Origin: an uncultured Aquimarina sp.
GTDB taxonomy: Bacteria > Bacteroidota > Bacteroidia > Flavobacteriales > Flavobacteriaceae
Direction of reading: 5' to 3'
Length of the DNA stretch: 62,733 nucleotides
NCBI GenBank assembly: GCA_947492105.1
Contig: CANLMN010000025.1
Span: 1 to 62,733 of the forward strand
A model generated the notes under the pieces. It searched no databases. It was not told where the DNA came from and worked only from the letters and a program-made list of their open reading frames with translations. The translations under genes were made by a program, and so were the position numbers. This document shows positions 49,930-60,249 of this stretch, in pieces (the stretch's first letter is position 1; every line of letters starts with the position of its first letter).

Positions 49930-52536
49930 TTACGTTAATACTTCCGTAGCTTCTTGATTACGGAACACCAATTCATTATCAAAAGCATCTAAGAGGATGA
50001 TACTATCTGTAGTGATTTTTCCACTTAGGATTTCTTTAGAAAGTTGATTTAAGACCTCTTTTTGTATAACCCGCTTCACTGGTCTTGCTCCATATTGAGG
50101 GTCAAAGCCTTTGGCAGCTAGATAGTTGATACCCTCATGAGTTGCATCTAATGTAATGCCTTGCTTTGCAATCATTTTGGTAACACCCTTGAGTTGTAGC
50201 CCTACAATTCTTGCAATGTTTTGTTGCGTAAGCGGAGAAAACATGATGATATCATCAATTCTGTTAATAAACTCAGGACGGATTGTTTGTTTCAATAGGC
50301 CTAATACTTCTCCTTTTGCTATTTCCATCGCAGTATCTGGATCTTTAAGAGATTCAAATTTTTCTTGTATTATATGACTTCCCATGTTAGAAGTCATAAT
50401 AATAATTGTATTACGAAAATCAGCGGTACGTCCTTTATTATCTGTGAGCCTTCCTTCATCGAGTACCTGTAATAGGATGTTGAAGGTATCTGGATGTGCT
50501 TTCTCGATCTCATCTAGCAAAACTACAGAGTACGGCTTACGTCGCACCGCTTCTGTTAATTGTCCACCTTCATCATAGCCTACATATCCCGGAGGAGCAC
50601 CTACCAATCGGCTCACGGCATGGCGTTCTTGATATTCGCTCATATCGATACGGGTCATTGCACTTTCATCATCAAACAGATATTCTGCCAATGCTTTGGC
50701 AAGCTCTGTTTTTCCAACCCCCGTGGTGCCTAGAAATAAGAAGGAACCAATAGGTTTTTTCTGATCCTGCAATCCAGCTCTACTTCTTCGTACCGCATCA
50801 CTAACGGCAATAATCGCTTCTTCTTGACCTACTACACGTTTGTGTAACTCATTTTCTAAATTCAGGAGTTTTTCACGCTCGCTTTGTAGCATTTTGGTAA
50901 CTGGAATACCTGTCCATTTTGCAACAACTTCTGCGATATCGTTATTAGATACATCTTCTTTGATTAATGAAGAAGCGGTCTGTTGTTCTTGCAATTGTAG
51001 TTCTAACTTTGTTAATTTTTCTTGAGCATCTTTGATTTTTCCGTAGCGGATTTCGGCAACCGTACCGTAATCACCATTACGTTCTGCTCGCTCAGCTTCG
51101 AGTTTAAAGTTTTCAATATCGGACTTTGTATTTTGGATATTGTCAACAACTTCTTTTTCGCTTTGCCATTTCGTGAAGATTCCATTTCGTTCTTCTTTGA
51201 AGTTGGCAAGATCCAAATATAGGGTTTTGAGTTTGGTCTCATCATTTTCTCGCTTGATGGCTTCGATTTCAATTTCTAGTTGCATGATTTTGCGATCAAG
51301 AACATCTAATTCTTCGGGTTTGGAGTTGATTTCCATGCGGAGTTTGGCAGCTGCTTCATCCATTAGATCAATAGCTTTGTCCGGCAAAAAACGATTGGTA
51401 ATATAGCGTTGTGATAGTTCAACAGCAGCAATAATCGCCTCATCCTTGATACGAACTTTGTGGTGTGCTTCATACTTTTCTTTTATTCCACGTAGGATAG
51501 AGATAGCACTTTCGGTATCAGGCTCATTTACTTGAATTTTCTGAAAACGACGTTCTAGGGCTTTGTCTTGCTCAAAATATTTTTGATATTCATCTAATGT
51601 TGTAGCACCTATGGCACGTAATTCTCCTCTGGCTAATGCTGGTTTCAAAATATTAGCGGCATCCATCGCTCCTTGACCACCGCCAGCACCTACCAATGTA
51701 TGGATTTCATCTATAAATAATATAATCGTACCATCACTAGTGGTTACTTCTTTGATGACTGCCTTGAGACGTTCTTCAAATTCTCCTTTGAATTTGGCTC
51801 CTGCAATCAGTGCTCCCATATCGAGTGAATATAATTGTTTTCCTTTTAGGTTTTCGGGTATATCACCAGATACAATTCGATGTGCCAACCCCTCTGCAAT
51901 TGCAGTTTTTCCTACTCCTGGTTCTCCGACAAGCATGGGGTTGTTTTTGGTTCTTCGTGACAAAATCTGAAGCACTCTTCTGATTTCTTCATCTCGACCA
52001 ATAACCGGATCTAATTTGCCATTTTCTGCCAGTTCATTAAGATTTTTGGCATATTTATTCAATGATCGATAGGTGTCCTCTGCATTTTGAGAGGTAACCC
52101 TATCTCCGTTACGGATTTGATTGATGGCTTCCTCTAATCCTTTTTCGGTGGCTCCTTGATCTTTGAGAATCTGTGCAATTTTGCTTTTAGATTTAAAAAT
52201 AGCCAGTAATAGATGTTCTACAGAAACATAGTCATCTTTCATTTTTTTTGCAATGATATTCGCTTCGTTAAGGCTTGTTCCTGCTTCGCGAGAAAGTTGG
52301 ATTTCGCCACCTGTAACTTTTGGAAAACTCGTTAATGTACTATCCAAAATTTGTTCAAGTAAACTGATGTTTACATTGAGTTTTTTGAGTATAAAGGGGA
52401 GAACATTTTCATCTACTTCTGTTATAGCTTTAAAAAGATGTTCGTTTTCTAGTTGTTGATGCTCTAGTTCTTGTGCAAGTTGTTGTGCTTTTTGAATAGC
52501 TTCTTGCGATTTTATGGTGAAATTATTAAAGTTCAT
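49930..52536 (-). CDS. clpB: ClpB disaggregase
   Basis: 868 aa, full length. N-terminal Clp repeats (TIKSQEAIQKAQQLAQELEH; VSVEHLLLAIF), first AAA module with Walker A GEPGVGKTAIAEGL and Walker B IILFIDEIHTLVGAGG, the coiled-coil middle domain (~residues 400-530), second AAA module with GTTGVGKTELAKAL, SVVLLDEIEKAHPD, and a C-terminal D2-small domain. It resolves protein aggregates with DnaK using ATP. Heat-shock regulated in relatives; no CIRCE-like element is seen upstream. Confidence 0.97.
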   Translation of the reverse strand: MNFNNFTIKSQEAIQKAQQLAQELEHQQLENEHLFKAITEVDENVLPFILKKLNVNISLLEQILDSTLTSFPKVTGGEIQLSREAGTSLNEANIIAKKMKDDYVSVEHLLLAIFKSKSKIAQILKDQGATEKGLEEAINQIRNGDRVTSQNAEDTYRSLNKYAKNLNELAENGKLDPVIGRDEEIRRVLQILSRRTKNNPMLVGEPGVGKTAIAEGLAHRIVSGDIPENLKGKQLYSLDMGALIAGAKFKGEFEERLKAVIKEVTTSDGTIILFIDEIHTLVGAGGGQGAMDAANILKPALARGELRAIGATTLDEYQKYFEQDKALERRFQKIQVNEPDTESAISILRGIKEKYEAHHKVRIKDEAIIAAVELSQRYITNRFLPDKAIDLMDEAAAKLRMEINSKPEELDVLDRKIMQLEIEIEAIKRENDETKLKTLYLDLANFKEERNGIFTKWQSEKEVVDNIQNTKSDIENFKLEAERAERNGDYGTVAEIRYGKIKDAQEKLTKLELQLQEQQTASSLIKEDVSNNDIAEVVAKWTGIPVTKMLQSEREKLLNLENELHKRVVGQEEAIIAVSDAVRRSRAGLQDQKKPIGSFLFLGTTGVGKTELAKALAEYLFDDESAMTRIDMSEYQERHAVSRLVGAPPGYVGYDEGGQLTEAVRRKPYSVVLLDEIEKAHPDTFNILLQVLDEGRLTDNKGRTADFRNTIIIMTSNMGSHIIQEKFESLKDPDTAMEIAKGEVLGLLKQTIRPEFINRIDDIIMFSPLTQQNIARIVGLQLKGVTKMIAKQGITLDATHEGINYLAAKGFDPQYGARPVKRVIQKEVLNQLSKEILSGKITTDSIILLDAFDNELVFRNQEATEVLT

Positions 52537-52694
52537 AGTTTATATATTTTTGAGTCTGTTATCAGTTAGGCAAATTGTATTCCTAAATAATTTACCAGAC
52601 AGAATGACATTTTTTAAGTAATTTTTTGCGACTAAATGGCAGTTTGTAAGACGAGTACTCTTTTTTCGACTAGTGTATTATGACATTATTTATG

Positions 52695-52702
52695 TAACTT
52701 TG
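52695..52702 (+). promoter_or_regulatory. -7 box of ytxJ
   Basis: TAACTTTG fits TAnnTTTG, 14 bases before the ATG. The -33 region is weak (TTTTTTCG at 52661-52668 is slightly too far). Confidence 0.5.
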
Positions 52703-52716
52703 AAAATAAAATATAT

Positions 52717-53109
52717 ATGGGACTGTTTGGTTTATTTAAAGGAGGAGATAAAGCTCCAAAAGCAGAAAAGAAAGCCTTGCCTTGGCAAAAGTTGGAGACA
52801 GTAGCACAGCTTGATACAATTGCAGAGCGTTCTAAAACTAAAACTCAGGTGATTTTCAAACATTCTACTCGTTGCGGAATTAGTAAAATGGTAATGAATC
52901 AATTTGTGAGTACTTATGCAGTAGAGGATACAGCCTTAGATTTGTATTACTTAGATCTTTTGAGTTATCGAGATGTTTCGGATGCTATAGGTCAAAAATT
53001 CCAAGTGTTTCATCAATCTCCTCAATTAATTGTAGTGAAAAAAGGTGTAACAGTACATCATGCTTCGCATCATGAGATCAACGCAGGTGTCTTGGAGACA
53101 TTGATATAA
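52717..53109 (+). CDS. ytxJ: YtxJ/BrxC-type bacilliredoxin
   Basis: 130 aa. Thioredoxin fold with a single active Cys in IFKHSTRCGISKMVM and the cis-Pro loop QSPQLIVVKKG. The family (YtxJ, BrxC) removes bacillithiol from proteins, in keeping with bacillithiol use by Flavobacteriia. A short charged N-terminal extension (LFKGGDKAPKAEKK) precedes the fold. Single gene, divergent from clpB. Confidence 0.9.
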   Translation: MGLFGLFKGGDKAPKAEKKALPWQKLETVAQLDTIAERSKTKTQVIFKHSTRCGISKMVMNQFVSTYAVEDTALDLYYLDLLSYRDVSDAIGQKFQVFHQSPQLIVVKKGVTVHHASHHEINAGVLETLI

Positions 53110-53427
53110 TATGACGTGATGATCGGCAATACTAGGTGTCGTAGAATATCATGAATTAAAAAACTATTAAAATTTCATAAGACAAAGCACGCCCTTGGAA
53201 TTTGATAGTATTGCTATGGATTAGAAAAAGTAATAGAAATTAGATGAGATAAGAATCACTCTTTTCAGATTCTTGATTCTTACCAAATACCCTGTAGTAT
53301 CATTTATTGCGATGGTGTATAACGTTTCAAAAACAAAGTTTCTTAAGTATGGAGAGATGAGTGTTTGGGTGTCTAGGGATAAAATGTTTTAGACTGCTAT
53401 AGGATAGATGTACGAATCATTGTTTTA
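53110..53427. other. Intergenic stretch after ytxJ
   Basis: About 320 bp, AT-rich, no convincing frame or RNA gene seen. Repeats B and A follow. Confidence 0.4.
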
Positions 53428-53575
53428 TAATAAATTAGTTGTATAATGATGTATATCGACTTGTTCTTTGTCCATCTAAATGCCTTGTTTATATATTCCA
53501 TAGCTCAGGCTAAGCAATAGTATCAGGGTGTTTTTACATAAAAAACAGTATCATTAAAACGAATTTATATACCTT
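53428..53575 (-). repeat. MITE-like repeat B, copy 3
   Basis: Reverse-oriented: TATCGACTTGTTCTTTGTCC … TGCCTTGTTTATATATTCC … GTGTTTTTACATAAAAAACA … GAATTTATATACC. It abuts A copy 4. Confidence 0.7.
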
Positions 53576-53738
53576 CTACCAATTAAAATGTAATTGTCGG
53601 CTAAAATAATTGAACTATTTTTGGCTAGTTTGAGCTACAAAATTCAAGTATAAACTTAGCTGTGATTTAATTTTTTAGTGAAAAAATAGTAGAAAAAAGA
53701 ACCGGATTATTAGCCTGTAATTATTTTTTAAATGGTAT
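53576..53738. repeat. MITE-like repeat A, copy 4
   Basis: Left end TACCAATTAAAATGTAATTG, right end TTATTTTTTAAATGGTAT; core GAACTATTTTTGGCTAGTTT and GTGAAAAAATAGTAG. The best preserved A copy. Confidence 0.8.
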
Positions 53739-53748
53739 TAAGAAAATA

Positions 53749-53782
53749 AAAAAACAGCAACAAGTAAATGAAGCTGTTTTTT
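53749..53782 (-). terminator. Terminator after kdsC
   Basis: AAAAACAGC and GCTGTTTTTTT around a 14-base loop; T-runs on both strands, 31 bp past the kdsC stop. Bidirectional. Confidence 0.75.
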
Positions 53783-53812
53783 TGGATTTTGTGTACTGAG
53801 TTACACTGATTT

Positions 53813-54340
53813 TTAATCATATTTAGCATCAAATTCTGTAACCCATTTTCCTTGTACTTTGAGAACTTGTTCAATAACATCTCGGACACAACCTTTTCCT
53901 CCATTTTTATTTGACACGTATTTAGAAACTTCTTTAACTTCTGCTACTGCATCTTGTGGACAGGTAGGAAGGCCTACCAATTGCATTACCGGAATATCAG
54001 GAATATCATCACCCATATACAATACGTTTTCAGCTTTAATATTATTTGTCGTACTATATTCCTTAAAAGGAATTGTCTTGTGATGCGCTCCTAGGTAGAT
54101 GGATGTTACTCCTAGTGCTTCAAAACGAGATTTGACCGCTTTGTTAGTGCCACCAGAGATGATGCATACATTAAAACCTTGCAAAATTGCCGTTTTGAGA
54201 GCAAAACCGTCTTTGGTATGCATCGTACGAAGCATTTCGCCATTGGCATCAATCATAATAGTTCCGTCAGTAAAAACGCCATCAACGTCAAAAATAAAAG
54301 TAGTAATGTGTTTTAGGTATTCTTTATAACTTTTTTCCAT
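53813..54340 (-). CDS. kdsC: KDO-8-phosphate phosphatase (HAD)
   Basis: 175 aa. HAD motif I FDVDGVFTDG (Asp18, Asp20), motif II ISGG, Lys in SRFEALGV context, and motif III MGDDIPDIPVM; C-terminal GCVRDVIEQVL is typical of KdsC. It removes phosphate from KDO-8-P, third step to KDO for lipopolysaccharide. Its start overlaps the DUF2520 gene by 17 bases; this pair is conserved in Flavobacteriia. Confidence 0.93.
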   Translation of the reverse strand: MEKSYKEYLKHITTFIFDVDGVFTDGTIMIDANGEMLRTMHTKDGFALKTAILQGFNVCIISGGTNKAVKSRFEALGVTSIYLGAHHKTIPFKEYSTTNNIKAENVLYMGDDIPDIPVMQLVGLPTCPQDAVAEVKEVSKYVSNKNGGKGCVRDVIEQVLKVQGKWVTEFDAKYD

Positions 54341-55085
54341 GGTGCTTTTTTATCGTATCGGTTAGTAATTTATATAATTCTTTTTGTTTGTCCTCTTTTA
54401 GGGTATCAATATGTCGATGTATGGTTTTATTATCATTTCTTCTTGCAGGTCCAGTTTGTGCAGTAATGGGATCTAAAGTGAGAATTTTGGTAGCAGTTTC
54501 TGTAATTAAAGGATGTAATATCTCGAACGGAATTTCATGGATGTCACACAGTTTCTTTGCTTCGGTATACATCAAATTACTAAAATTATTAGCAAATACC
54601 GCCGCAACATGCAGGATATTACGTTGTTGAGAGGAGATGTGGTATGTTTTTGTAGTAATAGCGCTAGCCAATTGCTTCAAAATAGGCATATCTTCGGGGT
54701 GAGCAGTTTCTAAGCAAATAGGAATTGTTGTAAAATCTGCTGGAACTGTTGCGCTAAAGGTTTGTAATGGGTAAAAAACCCCTTGTCTATTTTTGTTAGA
54801 AATTTGTCGCATAGGAGTGCTTCCCGAAGTGTGTACGACCAGACGATTTTCAAATGGAAGTCTACTCGTTATCGTTTCAATGGCATCGTCGCTAATAGCA
54901 ATAATGTAAATATCCGCAAGTTTCAGTTCATGTAGCTGTTGGGTTTGGGGAATATTACATTGTTCCAAAGAGTTGCTCCAAGAACGATTGTAGCCCTGTA
55001 TTACTCGTACTTCCTTGTTTTTGGCAAGGGCATTATGTAATTGGAGGGAGACATTACCAGCTCCAAGAATAACCACTTTTATCAT
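54324..55085 (-). CDS. Rossmann-fold DUF2520 protein
   Basis: 253 aa. N-terminal Rossmann loop ILGAGNVSLQLHNAL and a C-terminal all-helical DUF2520 domain (NILHVAAVFANNFSNLMYTE … LHPLITETA … QTGPARRNDNKTIHRH), the arrangement of F420/ProC-like reductases. Function unproven; possibly a dehydrogenase of a pantoate- or KDO-related acid. Upstream of, and overlapping, kdsC. Confidence 0.88.
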   Translation of the reverse strand: MIKVVILGAGNVSLQLHNALAKNKEVRVIQGYNRSWSNSLEQCNIPQTQQLHELKLADIYIIAISDDAIETITSRLPFENRLVVHTSGSTPMRQISNKNRQGVFYPLQTFSATVPADFTTIPICLETAHPEDMPILKQLASAITTKTYHISSQQRNILHVAAVFANNFSNLMYTEAKKLCDIHEIPFEILHPLITETATKILTLDPITAQTGPARRNDNKTIHRHIDTLKEDKQKELYKLLTDTIKKHHGKKL

Positions 55086-55178
55086 AATGCTAAAATACGT
55101 AACCTCTCTAAAATTCAGTGGCTGTCAAAGAAAAAAAAATAGCAGTTATAAATGCTCATAATTGTAGACTAAAAGGCT

Positions 55179-55186
55179 TAAATTTG
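55179..55186 (+). promoter_or_regulatory. -7 box of ccsBA
   Basis: TAAATTTG matches TAnnTTTG, 33 bases before the ATG; the upstream box (ATTG at 55161-55164) is too close to be ideal. Confidence 0.45.
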
Positions 55187-55218
55187 TACGCGAAACTACG
55201 AATTGAAAAAGATAAATT

Positions 55219-58200
55219 ATGATGCAAGAAAAGCTTGCCAAAGTGCTTTTTTCTACCCGCCTCATGGCTGTTTTATTTATTGTTTTTGGTGCTTCTATGG
55301 CAGTGGGAACATTTCTGGAAGATGATTATGGAACTACTGCTGCTCGGATTTGGGTATATAATACTTGGTGGTTCGAGGCGATTATGATCTTCTTTGTCAT
55401 TAATTTTTTAGGTAATATTGTACGTTATCGACTATTCTCCAAAAAGAAACTCCCGACGCTTTTACTCCATTTGTCTTTTATTTTTATAATTATCGGAGCA
55501 TTTATAACACGTTATGTGAGTTACGAGGGGATTATGCCAATCAGAGAGGGGGAGACGACTGCAGAGTTCTTGTCAGAGCGAACGTACTTGACAGTGTTTA
55601 TGGATGGTGAGAAGGATGGAGAAATGTTGCGCAGACCTGTAGAGCGAGAAGTAGAATTAGCCGAGGCTACAGGAAATAACTTTACTATAGAAACAGATTT
55701 TAATAAACAACCTGTTACAGTGAGTTATGTGGATTACATCAGTGGTGCCGAAATGGGATTGGTGGTTAGTGAAAAAGGAGATCGCTATCTGAAGATTGTA
55801 GAAGCAGGGGATGGAAGTCGACATGATCATTACCTCAAAGAAGGAGAGGTAGCTAGTATTCATAATATTTTGTTCGGTTTTAATAAGGAAACTCCTGGAG
55901 CTATTAATATAACCTACAAAGAAGATCAATACTATATAGAGACACCTTTTGAAGGGAATTTTATGCGTATGGCAGATCAGTTTCAAGGGGTTGTAATCAA
56001 AGATAGCGTACAGCCGTTACAACTACGTTCACTCTATCGTACAGCAGGAATGCAATTTGTAATACCAGATCCAGTCGTGCGAGGAACATACGATGTAGTG
56101 CCGATTAAAGAAAAAATGAAGGGACAAGAGGATGCATTGATCGTTGATGTTAGTACCAAAGGAGAAACCAAACGAATGAAACTATTGGGGGGTAAAGGTT
56201 TTGCAAATAATATGCAAAAAATCAGCCTAGGAGGTCTAGATATTCATCTAGCATATGGTTCCAAAAGGATGGAATTGCCGTTTTCTTTGAAATTGAATGA
56301 TTTTATTGCTGAAAAATTCCCGGGCACGGAAAAAGGTTACAAATCATACGAAAGCAAAGTAGAAGTGATTGATGGTACTAGTAGTGAACCCTATGATATT
56401 TATATGAATCATGTTTTGGATCATAAAGGGTATCGTTTCTTTCAGGCTTCCTTTGATCCAGATGAGAAAGGGACTATACTTTCTGTTAATCATGATTTTT
56501 GGGGCACTAGAATTACGTATATCGGTTATACTTTATTGTATATAGGAATGATGCTTATTTTGTTTGTACCAGGATCTCGATTCAAAGATTTGGAGGCCAT
56601 GTTGAACAAGGTAAAGGCCAAAAAAGAAAAACTGCTCACTACAGTACTGATTTTAATGGGCATCTTTGTACAAGCTCAAGGACCATCTACTACTACACAT
56701 GCTGGACAATTACATACGCGCCCTAGCAAAAAACAGTTGGATTCGATGATTATCGCAAATGCAGTGGATAAAGAACATGCTGCAAAATTCGGAAGTTTGG
56801 TTATTCAGGATGAGAGTGGACGTATGAAACCTGCAAATACGTTCTCTTCTGAATTATTACGGAAATTGAGTAAAAAAGAAACTTACAAAGGGCTCAATGC
56901 TGATCAAGTATTTGTTTCTATGACCGAAAACCCTATTGTTTGGTATAATGTACCTATTATTTATATAGAACGGAAGAATGATAGTATCCGAGAAATTTTA
57001 GGGGTTCATAAAAAGGAAAAACATGTAGCACTAGTAGATCTTTTTAATCCTGACGGGAGTTATAAATTGGAACCTTATTTGGCCGAGGCTACTACAACAA
57101 ATACACCGAATTATTTTCAACAAGATTTTTTGAAAACTCATGAAAAATTTTACTTGCTCAACGAGGCTCTGAGTGGTGGGGTATTACGAGTTTTTCCTAT
57201 CATAAATGACCCTAATAATAAGTGGGTTTCGACTCCAATGTTAGGAGAGTCGGGATTCAAAGGTATGGATTCTGTATACACACGACAAATACTTCCCATT
57301 TATCGAGATGCATTACGCAAAGCAAGAACAACCAAGGATTATACAGATGCGGATAGATATGTAGAGAGTATCAAAAGTTTTCAGAAAAAGTATGGGGCAG
57401 CCGTATTACCCTCTGATAAAAAGATCCAAACTGAAATTTTGTATAACAAATACGACCTTTTTCGAAACCTTTTTATGTATTATATGTTTGCGGGGGTTTT
57501 GTTGTTGTTATTTATGGTTGTGAGAATTTTTAAGGAATCAAAATGGGTCAAGATTGTCACGGATATATGTGTTGGCATTATAGTAGTGCTGTTTATTTTG
57601 CATACCGTTGCCTTGATTTTACGTTGGTACATCTCTGGGCATGCACCTTGGAGTGATGCATATGAGTCTATGATTTATGTAGGTTGGGCAATTATGTTTT
57701 TTGGCCTTGCTTTTGGGGTAAAAAGTAAGCTAACCATAGGAGCAACATCTTTTGTAGCAGCCATGATATTGATGATTGCACATTGGAATTGGTTGGATCC
57801 TTCTATTGCAAACCTACAACCAGTATTAGATTCTCGATGGTTGATGGTACATGTAGCTGTAATTGTTGCAGCTTATGGGCCTTTTATATTAGGAGCCATA
57901 TTGGGTATATTGGCATTGATTATGATGATTCTGACAACAAAAGAGAATAAAATACGTATGGAACTCAACATCAGAGAGATCACTATTATTAACGAAATGG
58001 CTCTTACGATAGGCTTGGTTATGTTTACTATCGGAAATTTCTTGGGAGGACAATGGGCTAATGAGAGTTGGGGTAGGTATTGGGGCTGGGATCCAAAGGA
58101 GACTTGGGCGTTAATTAGCATCATGGTTTATGCTTTTGTGATTCATATGCGATTCGTTCCTGGGCTGCGGAGTAGATGGTGGTACAATTTGGCATCTGTA

Positions 58201-58383
58201 ATTGCTGTTGGAACAGTGATGATGACTTATTTTGGGGTTAATTTTTATCTAAAAGGCTTGCATTCTTATGCTAGTGGGGACAAAGTTGTAACACCTGATT
58301 TTGTGTATTATTTTATTGCATTTATAGCAGTATTGGGAGGAATGTCTTATTGGAGATACAAGGTGTATTATGCAAAGAAATAA
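55219..58383 (+). CDS. ccsBA: CcsBA cytochrome c synthase (ResB-CcsA fusion)
   Basis: 1054 aa. N-terminal ResB part: TM helices near residues 12 and 60-95, a large periplasmic domain, a TM at ~440-460. A second periplasmic insert is followed by the CcsA part with six or more TM helices and the haem-handling WWD motif WGRYWGWDPKETWALIS near residue 950. His residues for haem binding flank it. It exports haem and attaches it to apocytochrome c in the periplasm. No other ccs genes are adjacent. Confidence 0.93.
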   Translation: MMQEKLAKVLFSTRLMAVLFIVFGASMAVGTFLEDDYGTTAARIWVYNTWWFEAIMIFFVINFLGNIVRYRLFSKKKLPTLLLHLSFIFIIIGAFITRYVSYEGIMPIREGETTAEFLSERTYLTVFMDGEKDGEMLRRPVEREVELAEATGNNFTIETDFNKQPVTVSYVDYISGAEMGLVVSEKGDRYLKIVEAGDGSRHDHYLKEGEVASIHNILFGFNKETPGAINITYKEDQYYIETPFEGNFMRMADQFQGVVIKDSVQPLQLRSLYRTAGMQFVIPDPVVRGTYDVVPIKEKMKGQEDALIVDVSTKGETKRMKLLGGKGFANNMQKISLGGLDIHLAYGSKRMELPFSLKLNDFIAEKFPGTEKGYKSYESKVEVIDGTSSEPYDIYMNHVLDHKGYRFFQASFDPDEKGTILSVNHDFWGTRITYIGYTLLYIGMMLILFVPGSRFKDLEAMLNKVKAKKEKLLTTVLILMGIFVQAQGPSTTTHAGQLHTRPSKKQLDSMIIANAVDKEHAAKFGSLVIQDESGRMKPANTFSSELLRKLSKKETYKGLNADQVFVSMTENPIVWYNVPIIYIERKNDSIREILGVHKKEKHVALVDLFNPDGSYKLEPYLAEATTTNTPNYFQQDFLKTHEKFYLLNEALSGGVLRVFPIINDPNNKWVSTPMLGESGFKGMDSVYTRQILPIYRDALRKARTTKDYTDADRYVESIKSFQKKYGAAVLPSDKKIQTEILYNKYDLFRNLFMYYMFAGVLLLLFMVVRIFKESKWVKIVTDICVGIIVVLFILHTVALILRWYISGHAPWSDAYESMIYVGWAIMFFGLAFGVKSKLTIGATSFVAAMILMIAHWNWLDPSIANLQPVLDSRWLMVHVAVIVAAYGPFILGAILGILALIMMILTTKENKIRMELNIREITIINEMALTIGLVMFTIGNFLGGQWANESWGRYWGWDPKETWALISIMVYAFVIHMRFVPGLRSRWWYNLASVIAVGTVMMTYFGVNFYLKGLHSYASGDKVVTPDFVYYFIAFIAVLGGMSYWRYKVYYAKK

Positions 58384-58549
58384 GAACTGGTAAATACTCA
58401 GAAAACGATAAAAATAGAAAGCATATGATCAATAATGATCACGATAATACAGGTATGATGTCTCTGATTTGTAAACAATGATTCTTGGGGTGTTATAATA
58501 TTCTGTTAATCGAAATATGTTTTTTTCTAAAAATTTGTATCTTTTTGAA

Positions 58550-59392
58550 ATGGAAAGTATACTACAATATTTCGAAACAATCCCTAGTCTGCACAGGACA
58601 TTAATTCTAGTAGGAGGAATCGCTTTCTTTTGGTTGATAGAGTATATTGCGCCATTATTTCAACTAGAGTATAAGAAGATCAAACATGCGTGGCCGAATA
58701 TCTTTTTTACTCTTACTACAGCAGTTATCAATCTATCTTTGGCATTTTTATTACTCAAAACCATTGATTGGACTGTTCGTAATAATTTTGGAATTTTACA
58801 GTGGCTAGATATGCCATTATGGGCAACAGTACTTCTTGGTGTGGCGGGATTGGATCTAGTAGGTGCGTGGTTGGCACATTATGTGGAGCATCGACTAAAA
58901 CCATTATGGCGTTTTCATATAATACATCATACCGATACACATGTAGATACAACTACAGCCAATAGACACCACCCGGGAGAAAGTATTATTCGGTTTGTGT
59001 TTACCATTATTGGAGTATTAATTTTTGGAACCTCCATAGGGATTGTACTTTTATATCAGTCATTATCTATTGTTTTTTCACAATTTAATCATGCTAATAT
59101 TCGATTGCCTAAGCGGATAGATACTATGATTAGTTGGGTGTTTGTGTCCCCTGATATGCACAAAGTGCATCATCATCATGAGCTACCGTATACAGATACT
59201 AATTATGGTAATATATTCGCACTTTGGGATCGAATTTTTGGAACATTTTCTCAAAAGCCTAATAAAGAATTAGTCTATGGAATCGATACACATCCAGAGA
59301 TGCATGCAGAAACGACAGTAGGTTCATTACTCAAACTACCATTTGATCCAATCCGCAGCCCGTCATCAGTGGATCATCAAAAAGAGCTTTAA
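58550..59392 (+). CDS. Sterol desaturase/fatty acid hydroxylase family protein
   Basis: 280 aa from MESILQYFETIP; an ATG 11 codons upstream is less likely. Four to five TM helices and the His boxes of the superfamily: HYVEH, HIIHHTDTHVD, RHHPGE and HKVHHHHE. These hold two Fe ions. Family members hydroxylate or desaturate lipids, including carotenoid-type and ornithine lipids in Bacteroidota. The substrate is unknown. Single gene after ccsBA. Confidence 0.88.
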   Translation: MESILQYFETIPSLHRTLILVGGIAFFWLIEYIAPLFQLEYKKIKHAWPNIFFTLTTAVINLSLAFLLLKTIDWTVRNNFGILQWLDMPLWATVLLGVAGLDLVGAWLAHYVEHRLKPLWRFHIIHHTDTHVDTTTANRHHPGESIIRFVFTIIGVLIFGTSIGIVLLYQSLSIVFSQFNHANIRLPKRIDTMISWVFVSPDMHKVHHHHELPYTDTNYGNIFALWDRIFGTFSQKPNKELVYGIDTHPEMHAETTVGSLLKLPFDPIRSPSSVDHQKEL

Positions 59393-59469
59393 ATGATGCT
59401 ATTTATAAGCCGCTACCTTTTTGAACTGGGTCGTTTTTGAAAAAAATAGAAGTTTTACTATTCAATTAT

Positions 59470-59551
59470 ACAATTTAGGTTTGTAGGATTCGTATTCATG
59501 ACACGGTTATATTTTTAGGTAAAGACATCCTGATGCTATTGCATAGCCTTA
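59470..59551 (+). repeat. MITE-like repeat B, copy 4 (partial)
   Basis: Only the left part: CAATTTAGGTTTGTAGGATT … TTGCATAGCCTTAA. It stops where the serine hydrolase fragment begins, so insertion or recombination of this repeat removed the gene's 5' part. Confidence 0.6.
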
Positions 59552-59552
59552 A

Positions 59553-60248
59553 AGTGGTATAGGAAGTTATGTAGATGACGGATATATTGATTTTGTAAAC
59601 AAAAACCCTACTCATAGGTGGACCAGACAAGAACAACTATTAAGAACAATAGAAGTTTCTGACCCTTTAGGTGATGCAGGTATAGTTTTCAAATATGCAG
59701 ATGTAAATTATCTACTGCTTACTGAAATTATACAAGAAATAACTGGTGATCCTTTTTACAAAGCAATGAGAGATATATTAAATTACTCTAAGCTTGATAT
59801 AAACGATTTATGGATGCCTACATTAGAAAAAAAGCCAGTGAAAACACCCAAGCTGATAAATCAATATTGGAATACTTATCAATGGGATTCAAGTAAAATA
59901 GATATTTCTTGGGATTTGTACGGTGGAGGTGGAATTGCTTGTACCCCAGAAAACTTGTCCAAATTTATTTATCAACTTTTCAACTACAAGATAATTTAAG
60001 ATAAAAAAATACTTGATTTAATATACACAAAGGTTGAAGTAGAACAACCTTGGACTCATCCTTACTATATGGGAATATATGAAGAAAACTACAAAGAATT
60101 AAAAGGCTTTGGACATGGAGAGTTTTGGGGTACAAAAGTCATTTATTTTCCTAAAATTGATACCTCAATATCAATTTTTGTATTAGAAAGAGATAAAAAA
60201 GATTTACAAAAAATAATAATTGATAAAATAGTTGATATAATAAAATAA
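59553..60248 (+). pseudogene. Decayed serine hydrolase (beta-lactamase family)
   Basis: Open in one frame except for a TAA at 59997-59999 (…NYKII-stop-DKKIL…). Recognisable parts: SGIGSYVDDGYIDFV, YADVNYLLLTEIIQEITG (Tyr-x-Asn-type motif), LYGGGGIACTPENLSKF and GHGEFWGTKV (late His-Gly motif). The N-terminal Ser-x-x-Lys part is missing behind a B repeat. It ends at 60248, directly before the compact cassette spacer, so this was probably a cassette gene of the same kind as those in the array. Confidence 0.75.
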
Positions 60249-60249
60249 A